Assembly (NCBI GenBank): GCA_951635545.1
Contig: OX620685.1
Location: 2,976,001 to 3,040,000, forward strand
Direction of reading: 5' to 3'
DNA: 64,000 bases
DNA from: CAG-873 sp910578365
GTDB lineage: Bacteria; Bacteroidota; Bacteroidia; Bacteroidales; Muribaculaceae
Positions 33,471 to 42,510 of this stretch are shown here, in pieces. The position numbers were made by a program, and so were the translations under genes. The notes under the pieces are model-generated. The model ran no database searches and was not told the origin of the DNA. It saw only the letters and a list, made by a program, of their open reading frames with translations. Each line of letters starts with the position of its first letter. Position 1 is the first letter of the stretch.

Positions 33471-35492
33471 TTACTTGGTGCGGGCGAGGATGTAGGCCGA
33501 GGTAGCGGGAATTTCAGTTTTGCCGCCGCGTGTGGTGCCGAGGCTGTCATCCGGGTCGATTTTTCCGTCGAAGGCTATGATGGTCCAGTCGGCTTTGGGG
33601 ATGTTTACGGTCACAGGCTCGGTATTGCCGTTGAATACCAGTTTGATTTCTTTCCAGCTGTCGCCGTTGGCGTTGTCCTTGAGCGAGTAGCTGATAAGGT
33701 TCGAGCCGCTGACTTTGTCGAATACCAGATGCTTGGCAATGTCATCGGCGGTGGTCATGCGGAATGCCGGATGCTCCTTACGGAGGCGTATCAGCTGGCG
33801 GTAGTAGTCGAACTGCTCGGCATTCTTGTGCTTGAGATTCCAGTCGATGGTGTTGATGGAATCGGGCGACTTGTATGAGTTGTGTACGCCCTTTTTATCG
33901 CGGAATATCTCTTCGCCGGCAAAGATAAAAGGAGTGCCTTGCGAAGTAAACACAATGGTCTGGGCAAGGCGGGCGGCGCGCTGGCGCTCGTCCTCCGATG
34001 AGCCGGGCATCGACTTGGCGAGTTTGTCGGTGAGGGTGAGGTCGTCGTGGCAGCTCACGTAGTTGATAATCTGTGTGGGAGCCGAGGCATATGCGAACTT
34101 TGAGTTGTTGCCTTTGCTGTAGTCGACCTGAGGATGTGCAGTCGATGCCACAATTCCTATTTTTACGGTTTCCTCGTTGCCGGGTTTGCCGGTGGCGAAA
34201 CCGCGGTCTTCGGCATTTGAGTAGTGGCCCTTGATGGCGTCGCGTATGTCATCGGAGAATACTGCTATGCCGTCCATTTTTGCTACATTTTCTTTAAGTG
34301 CACGCTGTTCGGCAGGCAATGGCGAGTCGCCGGCAGTCCATCCTTCGCCATATACGAATATCGACGGATTGATTTTTTTGAGTTCGGCGGCTACACGGTT
34401 CATGGTTTCAATGTCGTGGATTGCCATGAGGTCGAAGCGGAAGCCGTCGATGTGGTATTCGTCGGCCCAGTATTTCACCGAATTTACAATATAGTCGCTC
34501 ATCTGCCGACGGTCCGATGCGGTTTCATTGCCGCAGCCCGATGCGTCGCTGTAGCTGCCGTCGGCACGGTGGCGGTAGAAGTATCCCGGGGCGGTAAGTG
34601 AGAAGTTGGAATCGTCGTTGTTGGCGGTGTGGTTATACACTACGTCCATAACCACGCCAATGCCGGCATTGTGCAGGGCCTGTACCATCTGTTTCATTTC
34701 GCGCACTCTGATGGCTGGATCTGCAGGATTGGTGGAGTAACTGCCTTCAGGAGCGTTGTAGTTAAACGGATCATAACCCCAGTTGTATTGGTTGGAGGGC
34801 AGGTTCGACTCGTCGACCGAGTTGTAGTCGTAGCTGGGCAGTATGTGCACATGCGTCACACCAAGCTGTTTAAGGTGCTCGATGCCTGTAGGATTACCTG
34901 TCGGCGACTTGGTGTCTTGCTCTGTCAGAGCCAGAAACTTGCCTTTGTTTACGATGCCGCTGGTCGGATGCACACTGAAATCGCGGTGGTGCATCTCGTA
35001 GATTACAGCATCGGTGATGTTTTTGATGCGCGGGCCGCGGTCCTCGGCCCATCCTTCCGGATTGGTGTTACTGAAGTCGATTATGGCGGCCCTCATGCCA
35101 TTGGTACCAACGGCCTTTGCCCATATACCCGGAGTTTCGGCCAGCCATTTGCCGTTATGCATAATCTGAAATGTGTAAAATTTGCCGTAGAGCTGCTGCG
35201 GAACCGACACGCGCCATACCCCGCGGTCGCCTTTGGTCATCTGCAGGCTTTTGTAAGCGGGAGAGTTACGGTCGGTGTTGTACAGGAGTACTCTGGCTTG
35301 CTGTGCCTCAGGCGACCAGAGGGCAAAGTGAGTGCCGTCGGAATCGACGGTAAGCTCGAGGTCAGTTCTGTCATAGCATGGCCAGGAGGCGTATCTGGCA
35401 TCGGGATTTTGGGCTTGCGTAAGTATTGGCGAGCCTGTCGCGGCGGTCAGCATCATGGCCGCAGTGCAGAGTTGCATAAAAGTAAGTTTCAT
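33471..35492 (-). CDS. pulA: Type I pullulanase (GH13)
   Basis: From ATG 35490-35492 the protein has 673 residues with a signal peptide (MKLTFMQLCTAAMMLTAATG). A CBM48-like N-terminal domain precedes the GH13 barrel. Diagnostic YNWGYDP and the four conserved regions are present: VVMDVVYNHT, GFRFDLMAIHD (nucleophile Asp), YGEGWTAG (acid Glu) and NYVSCHDDLT. It cleaves alpha-1,6 branches in pullulan, starch or glycogen-like glucans, probably in the periplasm. The upstream in-frame ATG at 35519 precedes a clear signal peptide start and is rejected. The small T9SS protein gene is 31 bases upstream. Confidence 0.93.
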   Translation of the reverse strand: MKLTFMQLCTAAMMLTAATGSPILTQAQNPDARYASWPCYDRTDLELTVDSDGTHFALWSPEAQQARVLLYNTDRNSPAYKSLQMTKGDRGVWRVSVPQQLYGKFYTFQIMHNGKWLAETPGIWAKAVGTNGMRAAIIDFSNTNPEGWAEDRGPRIKNITDAVIYEMHHRDFSVHPTSGIVNKGKFLALTEQDTKSPTGNPTGIEHLKQLGVTHVHILPSYDYNSVDESNLPSNQYNWGYDPFNYNAPEGSYSTNPADPAIRVREMKQMVQALHNAGIGVVMDVVYNHTANNDDSNFSLTAPGYFYRHRADGSYSDASGCGNETASDRRQMSDYIVNSVKYWADEYHIDGFRFDLMAIHDIETMNRVAAELKKINPSIFVYGEGWTAGDSPLPAEQRALKENVAKMDGIAVFSDDIRDAIKGHYSNAEDRGFATGKPGNEETVKIGIVASTAHPQVDYSKGNNSKFAYASAPTQIINYVSCHDDLTLTDKLAKSMPGSSEDERQRAARLAQTIVFTSQGTPFIFAGEEIFRDKKGVHNSYKSPDSINTIDWNLKHKNAEQFDYYRQLIRLRKEHPAFRMTTADDIAKHLVFDKVSGSNLISYSLKDNANGDSWKEIKLVFNGNTEPVTVNIPKADWTIIAFDGKIDPDDSLGTTRGGKTEIPATSAYILARTK

Positions 35493-35550
35493 GTAGTTGT
35501 GTATGACCCCGCAGGGCAATAAGTATGATATTGGATTATTATAGCGGTTC

Positions 35551-35862
35551 TTAACGGATTACAATCCGCTGGCTTAGCTTCTCGACTTTCACAATGTAGT
35601 ATCCGGCGCCGAGGTCTACGGCAGTAGTGCCGTGAGGAGCGTCGAACTGCTTCACCACCTGGCCGGTAAGTGCGTATATGACAACCTGTTTCGCTTCATT
35701 ATCGTGGTTGGTGATGTTGAGCTGATGGCCGTTTACTTTAAGTTCTACCGTCTTAACCTCAGCTTCCTGAACATAAGGTTCGGGCATGGCATGAACTGCC
35801 GGAGCTACAGCGCCGGATATCATAAAAGCTATGCCGAGTATCAAGTAGAGTTTTTTCATCAT
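35551..35862 (-). CDS. Tiny secreted protein consisting almost only of a T9SS type A sorting domain
   Basis: The 103-residue protein has a signal peptide (MKKLYLILGIAFMISGAVAPAVHA), about 12 linking residues, and then a Por_Secre_tail-like domain: VELKVNGHQLNIT, QVVIYALTGQVVKQF, LGAGYYIVKV, RIVIR. No cargo domain is present. It could be a remnant of a larger surface protein, or a genuine minimal protein displayed by T9SS. It lies directly upstream of the pullulanase gene on the same strand, so the two could be co-transcribed. Confidence 0.75.
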   Translation of the reverse strand: MMKKLYLILGIAFMISGAVAPAVHAMPEPYVQEAEVKTVELKVNGHQLNITNHDNEAKQVVIYALTGQVVKQFDAPHGTTAVDLGAGYYIVKVEKLSQRIVIR

Positions 35863-36015
35863 TCACAAAGTTATAATAAAATTGTCAGACATCCAAATAT
35901 TTCAGAAACTTTATGGTCTACATATAGTAATAACAAATCTTATTTGGTGAATTATTGTTAAATGCTTGCTTATTCCACTATGTTTTTCTAATTTCGCTAT
36001 CCCACTATACTAAAA

Positions 36016-36034
36016 CCGGCGTTATATACGCCGG
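36016..36034 (+). promoter_or_regulatory. Hairpin in the glnA leader
   Basis: CCGGCGT-TATAT-ACGCCGG forms a 7-bp stem 23 bases before the glnA ATG. It may be an operator or an mRNA leader hairpin. The rest of 35863-36057 is AT-rich with no other feature that I can support. Confidence 0.45.
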
Positions 36035-36057
36035 ATATTGACCCTTAAATAGATAAC

Positions 36058-37566
36058 ATGAACAGCGAAATTCTACTCTGCAAGAACGCCGTAGTTGACT
36101 TCTTAAAGAAGCCGGCGTCTGAGTTTACAAAAGACGACATCATCCGTTTCATAACCGAAAAAGGCATAGAAATGGTAAATTTCATGTACCCTGCCGGTGA
36201 CGGACGCCTTAAGACTCTCAACTTTGTAATCAATTCATACAGCTATCTCGAAACCATACTTTCGCTTGGCGAGCGTGTCGACGGTTCGTCGCTCTTCGAC
36301 TTTGTGGAGGCCGGCAATTCTGACCTTTATGTGCTGCCACGTTTCAGCACCGCATTCGTCGACCCCTTTGCTCCGCTGCCCACTCTGACCATGCTCTGCA
36401 GCTACTTCGACAAGGACGGACGTCCTGTTGAAGGTTCGCCCGAGCATATCCTCGACCATGCCTGCCGCGAGTTCACCGCTACCACCGGTCTGCAGTTTCA
36501 GGCTATGGGCGAGCTCGAATATTATGTGATTGCCCCGGATGAAGGTGCATTCCCGGCACGCGACCAGAAAGGCTACCACGAGTCGGGCCCCTTTGCCAAG
36601 TTCAACGACTTCCGTACCCGCTGCATGAGCCTGATAGCCTCGACAGGCGGCCAAATTAAGTATGGCCATAGCGAAGTAGGAAACTTTACACTTGATGGCA
36701 TGATTTACGAGCAGAACGAAATCGAGTTTCTGCCCGTCGACGCCCGTGCCGCAGCCGACCAGCTGGCTCTGGCCAAGTGGGTAATACGCAATCAGGCCAT
36801 GCAGGAAGGGCTCGACGTGACTTTCGCTCCTAAAATCACCGTAGGCAAAGCAGGCAGCGGTTTACACGTGCATATCCGCTTTGTCGATGCCGATGGCCAC
36901 AGCGTGATGACCGGCGCCGACGGACGCCTTAGCGAGGCTGCCCGCCGCGGCATTGCCGGTCTGATGAATCTGGCTCCCGCTCTGACTGCGTTCGGCAATA
37001 CCAATCCGACCTCTTACTTCCGCCTGGTGCCTCACCAGGAAGCTCCCACCGCAGTATGTTGGGGCGACCGCAACCGCTCTGTGCTGGTTCGTGTGCCCTT
37101 AGGCTGGACAGCTACGGGCGATATGTGCGCCGAACTCAATCCCGGCAGCCGCACATCGGCTGATGTCGACCCGCGCCAAAAGCAAACATTCGAGATTCGC
37201 AACGCCGACGGTTCGGCCGATGTGTACACTCTGCTGGCCGGTTTGGCTGTAGCCCTGCGCCATGGTTTCGAGATGCCCGACGGTCTGAAGGTGGCCGAAG
37301 ACAACTATGTGGACGTGGATATTCACAAGGCCGAGAACGCTGCCAAGAGCGAAAAACTGGCCACTCTGCCTGTGGACTGCGCCGACTCTGCCGACCGTCT
37401 GGAGGCTGTGCGTAAGGTATTTGAGGAGCACGGAGTATTTCCGCCGCGCCTCATAGAGTCAACTCTGCGCCGTCTGCGCTCGTACGATCAGGAGGAGATA
37501 GTCCGCGCCAAGGCTGATACTGAAGCTATGCTTGACATGGTTCGCAAGTATTTCCACTGTGGATAA
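36058..37566 (+). CDS. glnA: Glutamine synthetase (about 500-residue Bacteroidota type)
   Basis: The 502-residue enzyme shows GELEYYV and EIEF (metal-binding Glu), GSGLHVHIRF, NPTSYFRLVPHQEAPTAVCWGDRNRSVLVRVP (ATP and ammonia sites) and the late FEIRNADGSADVY. It joins glutamate and ammonia to form glutamine. At this length it belongs with GS I-like forms and not the roughly 700-residue GS III. I see no adenylylation-loop tyrosine motif like that of enteric GlnA. A hairpin lies in its leader and a terminator follows. Confidence 0.93.
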   Translation: MNSEILLCKNAVVDFLKKPASEFTKDDIIRFITEKGIEMVNFMYPAGDGRLKTLNFVINSYSYLETILSLGERVDGSSLFDFVEAGNSDLYVLPRFSTAFVDPFAPLPTLTMLCSYFDKDGRPVEGSPEHILDHACREFTATTGLQFQAMGELEYYVIAPDEGAFPARDQKGYHESGPFAKFNDFRTRCMSLIASTGGQIKYGHSEVGNFTLDGMIYEQNEIEFLPVDARAAADQLALAKWVIRNQAMQEGLDVTFAPKITVGKAGSGLHVHIRFVDADGHSVMTGADGRLSEAARRGIAGLMNLAPALTAFGNTNPTSYFRLVPHQEAPTAVCWGDRNRSVLVRVPLGWTATGDMCAELNPGSRTSADVDPRQKQTFEIRNADGSADVYTLLAGLAVALRHGFEMPDGLKVAEDNYVDVDIHKAENAAKSEKLATLPVDCADSADRLEAVRKVFEEHGVFPPRLIESTLRRLRSYDQEEIVRAKADTEAMLDMVRKYFHCG

Positions 37567-37621
37567 GGCCTTGCATTTCTCAGCGATAGAGCAATCATAG
37601 AATCAAGACTATAGTACTAAC

Positions 37622-37665
37622 AGAACCATAGAATCGGGGTTATCCGTATTCTATGGTTCTTTAAT
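37622..37665. terminator. Terminator after glnA
   Basis: AGAACCATAGAAT (37622-37634) pairs with ATTCTATGGTTCT (37648-37660), with an inner CGG/CCG pair, followed by TTAATTT. It sits between convergent glnA and the exonuclease gene and may serve both. Confidence 0.8.
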
Positions 37666-37717
37666 TTATAAATATTCTCTCAGATTTCGTCGTTAACAAA
37701 TATTAATAAATGAAATC

Positions 37718-38212
37718 TTAAAGCAATATCATTGCAATTTTGGCGCAAGCCATGGCATCGTCAATGGCGCAGTGATGAGTTTTGAGTTCGATACCGAAAA
37801 ACTCACATAGCGAGTCGAGCGACTTCGAGGATATAACTCCGCGTGGAATCTGCCTGTGGGCTGCGCGTAATGTACAGTAAAACGGAGCAGGCGGGTCAAG
37901 GCGATATATACGGCATGCCTCGGCAATGCAGTTTTGGTCGAACTGCGCATTGTGGGCCACCATCGGCAAGTCGCCCATCCAGCTTTGCCACAGCTGCCAT
38001 ACGGTGCCGAATGCCGGAGCGTTCCATGTGTCTTTGTCGCTCAGACCATGTACTTTAGTGCAGGCCCAATGGTAACCGCCCGGCTCAGGATTTACCAGCG
38101 AGTAACGGCTGTCAACAATAACACCGTCGACAACTTTCACCGCGCCGATTGCGCAGATACTCGAAGGCGAGTAATTCGCCGTTTCAACATCGATTGCTAT
38201 AAATGAGTTCAT
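37718..38212 (-). CDS. DnaQ-type 3'-5' exonuclease (DEDDh family)
   Basis: From ATG 38210-38212 the protein has 164 residues: MNSFIAIDVETAN gives the first acidic motif, VAHNAQFDQNCI the second, and HHCAIDDAMACAKI the third with the DEDDh histidine. It resembles the epsilon proofreading domain or a stand-alone exonuclease. The start overlaps the ispH stop (ATGA), whereas the longer upstream in-frame version would run deep into ispH and lacks family similarity. It is the last gene of the porQ-cmk-ispH cluster. Confidence 0.9.
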   Translation of the reverse strand: MNSFIAIDVETANYSPSSICAIGAVKVVDGVIVDSRYSLVNPEPGGYHWACTKVHGLSDKDTWNAPAFGTVWQLWQSWMGDLPMVAHNAQFDQNCIAEACRIYRLDPPAPFYCTLRAAHRQIPRGVISSKSLDSLCEFFGIELKTHHCAIDDAMACAKIAMILL

Positions 38213-39087
38213 GAGCCGGAAAATTCCTCGCACTTTTCCTTTACATGCTCCATAAGCCAGCGCGGAGTAGAGGTCGCGCCGCAGATGCCTATGGATGATG
38301 CACCGTGCAGCCATTCGGCCTGCAGTTCGCCTTCATTTGGTATCATGAAACTGCGCGGATTGGCTTCAAGGCAGTGGTTGAACAGTATCTTGCCGTTGCT
38401 GCTTTTGGTGCCTGCCACGAATATGATTATGTCGTGCGACGAGGCAAACTCGCGCAAGCGGTCCACGCGCTTGCTTACCGAGCGGCAGATGGTGTCGTAG
38501 CTGGTAAAAGAGCATTTCGAATCGATGCGGCGGCGAATCTGTTCGGCTATGGCCCGGAAGCCCTCTACCGACTTTGTGGTCTGGCTGTAGAGGGCCACGG
38601 GGCGATTAAAGTCTATTTTGTCGAGGTCATCCACATGCTCCACCACAATTGCGGTGCCTTCGGTCTGGCCAACCAGGCCGTTGACTTCGGCATGTCCAAT
38701 CTTACCGTATATCACAATCTGTGGCGAGTCGGGCCTGTCGTATGCGGCTTTGATGCGCTGTTGCAGTTTGAGCACCACCGGGCAGGTGGCATCGACAATT
38801 TCAATGTCGTTTTGGCGTGCAATGCGATATGTTTCCGGCGGTTCGCCGTGGGCGCGCAGCAGTACTTTGGTATCGTGCAGTTTGGCCAGGTCGCTGTGGG
38901 TGATAGTGCGGAGTCCCTTGGCTTCGAGGCGCTCAACTTCGTCGGAGTTGTGTACAATGTCACCCAGACAGTACAGCGTACCGCCATCTTTGGTTGCGGC
39001 AAGTTCGGCCTCGGCCTTGTTTATGGCTGTGACTACGCCAAAGCAGAAACCGCTGTCCGGGTCAATTTCAATTCTTGGCGCTGGCAT
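38209..39087 (-). CDS. ispH: 4-hydroxy-3-methylbut-2-enyl diphosphate reductase
   Basis: The 292-residue protein has the IspH cysteine motifs: SGFCFGV (Cys15), DATCPVVLKLQQ and GICGATSTP, which bind the Fe-S cluster. LRAHGEPPE and GKIGHAEVNGLVGQT are also typical. It makes IPP and DMAPP in the last step of the MEP isoprenoid pathway. It overlaps cmk by 20 bp upstream and the exonuclease gene by 4 bp downstream. Confidence 0.97.
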   Translation of the reverse strand: MPAPRIEIDPDSGFCFGVVTAINKAEAELAATKDGGTLYCLGDIVHNSDEVERLEAKGLRTITHSDLAKLHDTKVLLRAHGEPPETYRIARQNDIEIVDATCPVVLKLQQRIKAAYDRPDSPQIVIYGKIGHAEVNGLVGQTEGTAIVVEHVDDLDKIDFNRPVALYSQTTKSVEGFRAIAEQIRRRIDSKCSFTSYDTICRSVSKRVDRLREFASSHDIIIFVAGTKSSNGKILFNHCLEANPRSFMIPNEGELQAEWLHGASSIGICGATSTPRWLMEHVKEKCEEFSGS

Positions 39088-39763
39088 GGTTGATGGTGCG
39101 CTGGTAGAGTTGGAGCAGATAAGCGTCCTGCTGTTCGAGCGTCATGTCGGAGTTGTCGAGTAGCACGGCATCGTCGGCTTTGCGCAGAGGGCTCTCGGCA
39201 CGGGTGCTGTCAATGTGGTCGCGGGTGCGCACATTCTCCAGAATTTCATCATAGTTCACTTGCAGTCCCTTGGCACGCATTTCGTCGTAACGGCGTTGTG
39301 CGCGGGTTTCGGCGGATGCGTTTACGTAAATTTTCAGTTCGGCGTCTGGAAAGACGGTGGTACCGATGTCGCGCCCGTCCATAACAATTCCGCCACCTGT
39401 GCCCAGCCTTTGCTGCATGGCCACAAGAGCATGGCGCACCTGCGGCACGGCTGCCACGGGCGACACCGATTCAGACACTTCGATGCCGCGAATCGGCTGC
39501 TCTACGTCCTCGCCGTTGAGCAGAGTGTGCTGAGTGCCGTCGGGTTGTGGCGCAAAATCTATTTCTATGCCGGGCAGGGCAGCCACCAGAGCCTCGGTGT
39601 CGACGCCCTGCGGCGATGCCCATCCGTGGCGCAGGGCGTACAGTGTTACAGCGCGGTACATGGCGCCGGAGTCGATGTATCGGTAGCCGATTTTGGCCGC
39701 CAGTCGGCGTGCCATGGTGCTTTTGCCGGAGGATGAAAACCCGTCGATTGCTATTGTAATCAT
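39068..39763 (-). CDS. cmk: Cytidylate kinase
   Basis: The 231-residue protein starts MITIAIDGFSSSGKSTMARRLA (Walker A) and has YRYIDSGAMYRAVTLYAL, VMDGRDIGTTVFPDAELKIYV and a C-terminal SPLRKADDAVLLDNSDMTLEQQ, all signatures of CMP/dCMP kinase. It phosphorylates CMP to CDP. Gene order porQ-cmk-ispH on one strand suggests a transcript. Confidence 0.97.
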   Translation of the reverse strand: MITIAIDGFSSSGKSTMARRLAAKIGYRYIDSGAMYRAVTLYALRHGWASPQGVDTEALVAALPGIEIDFAPQPDGTQHTLLNGEDVEQPIRGIEVSESVSPVAAVPQVRHALVAMQQRLGTGGGIVMDGRDIGTTVFPDAELKIYVNASAETRAQRRYDEMRAKGLQVNYDEILENVRTRDHIDSTRAESPLRKADDAVLLDNSDMTLEQQDAYLLQLYQRTINHASAKN

Positions 39764-39802
39764 TTAATCAATGTTAAATGTTAATTGTTATACGTGTTAT
39801 GT

Positions 39803-40828
39803 TTAGTTGAGGAGTTCGGAGAGCGAGCAGCGCAGGTTCAGCATCAGTGTGGTGGCACCGGAGTGGGGCTGCGCAAAGGCTATGCCTACACCGAAACTCT
39901 GCACGTTGATGCCGGCGGCCAGCGACCAACCGGACAGGAAACTGCGTGAGTAAGTACTCATGTCGCTGCGGGTCTTGTAGTTATAGCCTAAGCCGAGATA
40001 GAAGCGTTCCGACGATATAAGGTCGGCGCCGAATACCAGGTGGCGCATGAGGTTGGAGCCGAAACTATCTTTCACCACAGGCTCTTCGCCGTCGGAACCG
40101 CTACCGGTTTCAATATAAGGCAGATTCCATTTGGTAAGGTTCCAGGCTGTTACGGAAAAGCGCACCGGAAAGTTTCCGAACGACTGCGACCAGCCTATAC
40201 GCACATCAACCGGCAGGCGGTTGTAGTTTTCGTGGAAGCGCTTGAGCTGGCCTCCCAGGTTGGCCACGGTTAGCGACAGCGACATGTCGTTCTCAGGCTT
40301 GTAATAGTTTATGCCAAGGTCGGTAGCCACAGCAAAAGCTGTATAGTCGGCATATCCGCTGTAGAGCATTTTCAGGCTGATGCCTCCGCGCAGATTGTCG
40401 GTTATGTCGTGCGAATAAGAGCCTCCGAAAATTACATCTTTGGGCGAAAAGTCGCCTATGATGTTTCCGGCCACATCGGTTTCCTTCATGGAGCCATAGC
40501 CAAAATAATTTATCGTAGCGCTCCAGGCTCCGCGTTCACCGGCGCTGTGCGCATAGCGCAGACCGGCAAAATTCGAGCCTCCCATGTAGTGCATGTAGTT
40601 GAGCGCCACCTGCTGCGACATCTCCTGGCCAAGCAAGGCCGGGTTCTGGTCGGCGCTCATAAGATCATCGTCGACCAGCGATATGTTCACACCGCCAAGT
40701 CCGTAGATTTTCGACGATGCAGTAATATTCATAAAGCTGTAGGCCGACGAGCCGTCCTGCGCACGAGCCGGAAACAGGCTGCAAATCAGTGCTAATGCAA
40801 GAATGTATCTGATTCGGTTGTTGTTCAT
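39803..40828 (-). CDS. porQ: Type IX secretion system protein PorQ
   Basis: The 341-residue protein has a signal peptide (MNNNRIRYILALALICSLFPARA) and an outer-membrane barrel with PorV/PorQ-type features: GSSAYSFMNITASSKIYGLGGVNISLVDDDLMSADQNPALLG and KDVIFGGSYSHDITDNLRGGISLKMLYSGYA. PorQ belongs to the outer-membrane attachment part of T9SS. Its presence agrees with the type A and type B sorted proteins elsewhere in the window. PorV is the closest alternative; the short length favours PorQ. cmk follows 39 bases later. Confidence 0.82.
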   Translation of the reverse strand: MNNNRIRYILALALICSLFPARAQDGSSAYSFMNITASSKIYGLGGVNISLVDDDLMSADQNPALLGQEMSQQVALNYMHYMGGSNFAGLRYAHSAGERGAWSATINYFGYGSMKETDVAGNIIGDFSPKDVIFGGSYSHDITDNLRGGISLKMLYSGYADYTAFAVATDLGINYYKPENDMSLSLTVANLGGQLKRFHENYNRLPVDVRIGWSQSFGNFPVRFSVTAWNLTKWNLPYIETGSGSDGEEPVVKDSFGSNLMRHLVFGADLISSERFYLGLGYNYKTRSDMSTYSRSFLSGWSLAAGINVQSFGVGIAFAQPHSGATTLMLNLRCSLSELLN

Positions 40829-40848
40829 AACTCAAATATTAACGCAAA

Positions 40849-40890
40849 AATCCGTCATTTATTGCCATTACAGGCAGCTAATGACGGATT
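40849..40890 (-). terminator. Terminator after the FadL-type gene
   Basis: AATCCGTCATT (40849-40859) pairs with AATGACGGATT (40880-40890), with an inner TGCC/GGCA pair. On the minus strand the stem runs into TTTTTG. It lies 29 bases after the FadL-type gene stop and ends before the porQ start. Confidence 0.8.
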
Positions 40891-40918
40891 TCACAAGCCT
40901 CTGACAAGGCCTAATGAT

Positions 40919-42256
40919 TCAGAAAGCCAGCGACAGGCCTACCGATGCGGTGAACGAGTGGACACGGTAGTCGGCAGTGAACAGGTTGGTGGCACCGGTG
41001 AAAATATTTTTCTCGGGGTAGCTGGCGCCATCTACACCAAGGCCGGCCACATACATCACACCCACATTCACGCCCAGATATGGGGTGGGGTTGAAGGTGA
41101 AACCTGCGGTAGGCTCGATTTTGGTCATGCCCGGAGTTTCGGGATTGTAAAACTCCTTGTCGCAGGGCGAGAAGTCGACCATCAGGCCGGCGCGTACATC
41201 GAAGCGCTGCGATGCCTTCCACTCCACACCGCCGCGTATCAGCCACGAATTGTGGTAGTTCTTGGTCAGATGCTGGTCGAGGTCCGAAGCCCCTTTGAAC
41301 TCAATGTCAAGCGTGTTGTAGGCCTTCCAGAAAGTCAGCTGTGTTTCCACATCGGCCACCCAGCGCGAGTTGTGCCACGAAAAGCCGAAACCCAGAGTGG
41401 CCGGCAGAGGCATCTGTGCGGTGAACTCGGTTTTGGAAAGGCCGTCGAGTTTCGAAGCCAACAGTCCCTGAATGGTAGGGTCGCTTACGGCATATTCCAC
41501 CTTGGCCTTGCCTGCGTCGACCTTCATCATGCTCTTGGAGCGGAAGTTCACGCCGGCGGTCACATGGTCCGAAATATCATACATGGCGCCTAAATTAACG
41601 CCTACCGCTACTCCGGCCTTTCCGCTTAGTTGCGCCGAGGCCGGAGTGATTCCGGCAAACGACGGCATAGGCACACCGGGGTTCATAATGGCCAGCAGAC
41701 CGTCGAGCTGCTCTCCGGTGAGCAGGCCTTTGGAGAGATTGACCGAACCCCACGATATAGTAAGACCCGCACCAACCGACAGCTTGGGCAGAATCTTCCA
41801 GGCCACGGTGGGCTGTACGGTATACGCTGCCAGCGAAACCGATTGGTTCAGAGTAGCGCCCGGCCAGTTTTCGGTCCAGTTGATGCTGCTGCCGTAGGGA
41901 GTATATACTGCTATGCCGGCTTTGAGATTATCGAAAATGCTGAATGCCCCGAACACGCTGAACGGTGTAGATGCGTTGCAATCGGTTTTATACTCTGTGC
42001 CGCCTATGATGGCGGTGGCAGAGGGGAAGATGGCATTGGCCGAAGCGTCGACCTCTACCGTCTTGGTCATAAATGCCATGCCCGCAGGATTGAAAAACTG
42101 ACTTTCCGCACCCAGTTTAAGAGCGAAGCCGGTGTGTCCCATACCAAGCTGTCGGGTACTGAGTGAATTGACCTGATAGCCTTCGGCTGCGGCATTAAAC
42201 GAGCCAAACAGCATAGCGGCTGCCAGCATAGCATTTATTTTAGAAATTGTACTCAT
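40919..42256 (-). CDS. OmpP1/FadL/TodX family outer-membrane transporter
   Basis: The 445-residue protein has a signal peptide (MSTISKINAMLAAAMLFGSFNAAA). The FadL N-terminal hatch signature YQVNSLSTRQLGMGHTGFALKLGAESQFFNPAGMAFM follows, then a beta-barrel ending in a terminal Phe. FadL-type channels take up fatty acids or other hydrophobic molecules laterally through the outer membrane. A TACTTTTG box about 60 bases upstream is a likely promoter. It is set off from porQ by a terminator. Confidence 0.9.
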   Translation of the reverse strand: MSTISKINAMLAAAMLFGSFNAAAEGYQVNSLSTRQLGMGHTGFALKLGAESQFFNPAGMAFMTKTVEVDASANAIFPSATAIIGGTEYKTDCNASTPFSVFGAFSIFDNLKAGIAVYTPYGSSINWTENWPGATLNQSVSLAAYTVQPTVAWKILPKLSVGAGLTISWGSVNLSKGLLTGEQLDGLLAIMNPGVPMPSFAGITPASAQLSGKAGVAVGVNLGAMYDISDHVTAGVNFRSKSMMKVDAGKAKVEYAVSDPTIQGLLASKLDGLSKTEFTAQMPLPATLGFGFSWHNSRWVADVETQLTFWKAYNTLDIEFKGASDLDQHLTKNYHNSWLIRGGVEWKASQRFDVRAGLMVDFSPCDKEFYNPETPGMTKIEPTAGFTFNPTPYLGVNVGVMYVAGLGVDGASYPEKNIFTGATNLFTADYRVHSFTASVGLSLAF

Positions 42257-42437
42257 AAAAGTTTTGTTAGTTAAGAACTGTTATGTTAACGGTATCCTTC
42301 ACAAGATTCCGGGCTGCAAAAGTAGGTAAAAAAACATCATTGGCCTACTGATTATCCGATTTTATGTCGTGCCTATGCACAAAAGTCTTAAAATATCTAA
42401 AATTTGTGCAATATCAGAGGGTATTAAAAAAAGAAAA

Positions 42438-42473
42438 GCCTGCCCAGGAGCGTTATTGCTCCCCCGGGGCAGA
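42438..42473 (-). terminator. Terminator after the PPi-phosphofructokinase gene
   Basis: The stem begins GCCTGCCC and ends GGGCAGAC, with inner GGAGCG/GCTCC pairing. On the minus strand it is followed by TTTTCTTTTTTT. It lies 38 bases after the stop codon. Confidence 0.88.
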
Positions 42474-42510
42474 CTTTTTGCAAGCTATGATTCGGGTATA
42501 TTTCCTGAGA

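Noticed and set aside
36058..37566. glnA as glutamine synthetase type III
   Set aside because: Type III enzymes have about 700 residues; this one has 502 with type I-like motif spacing.
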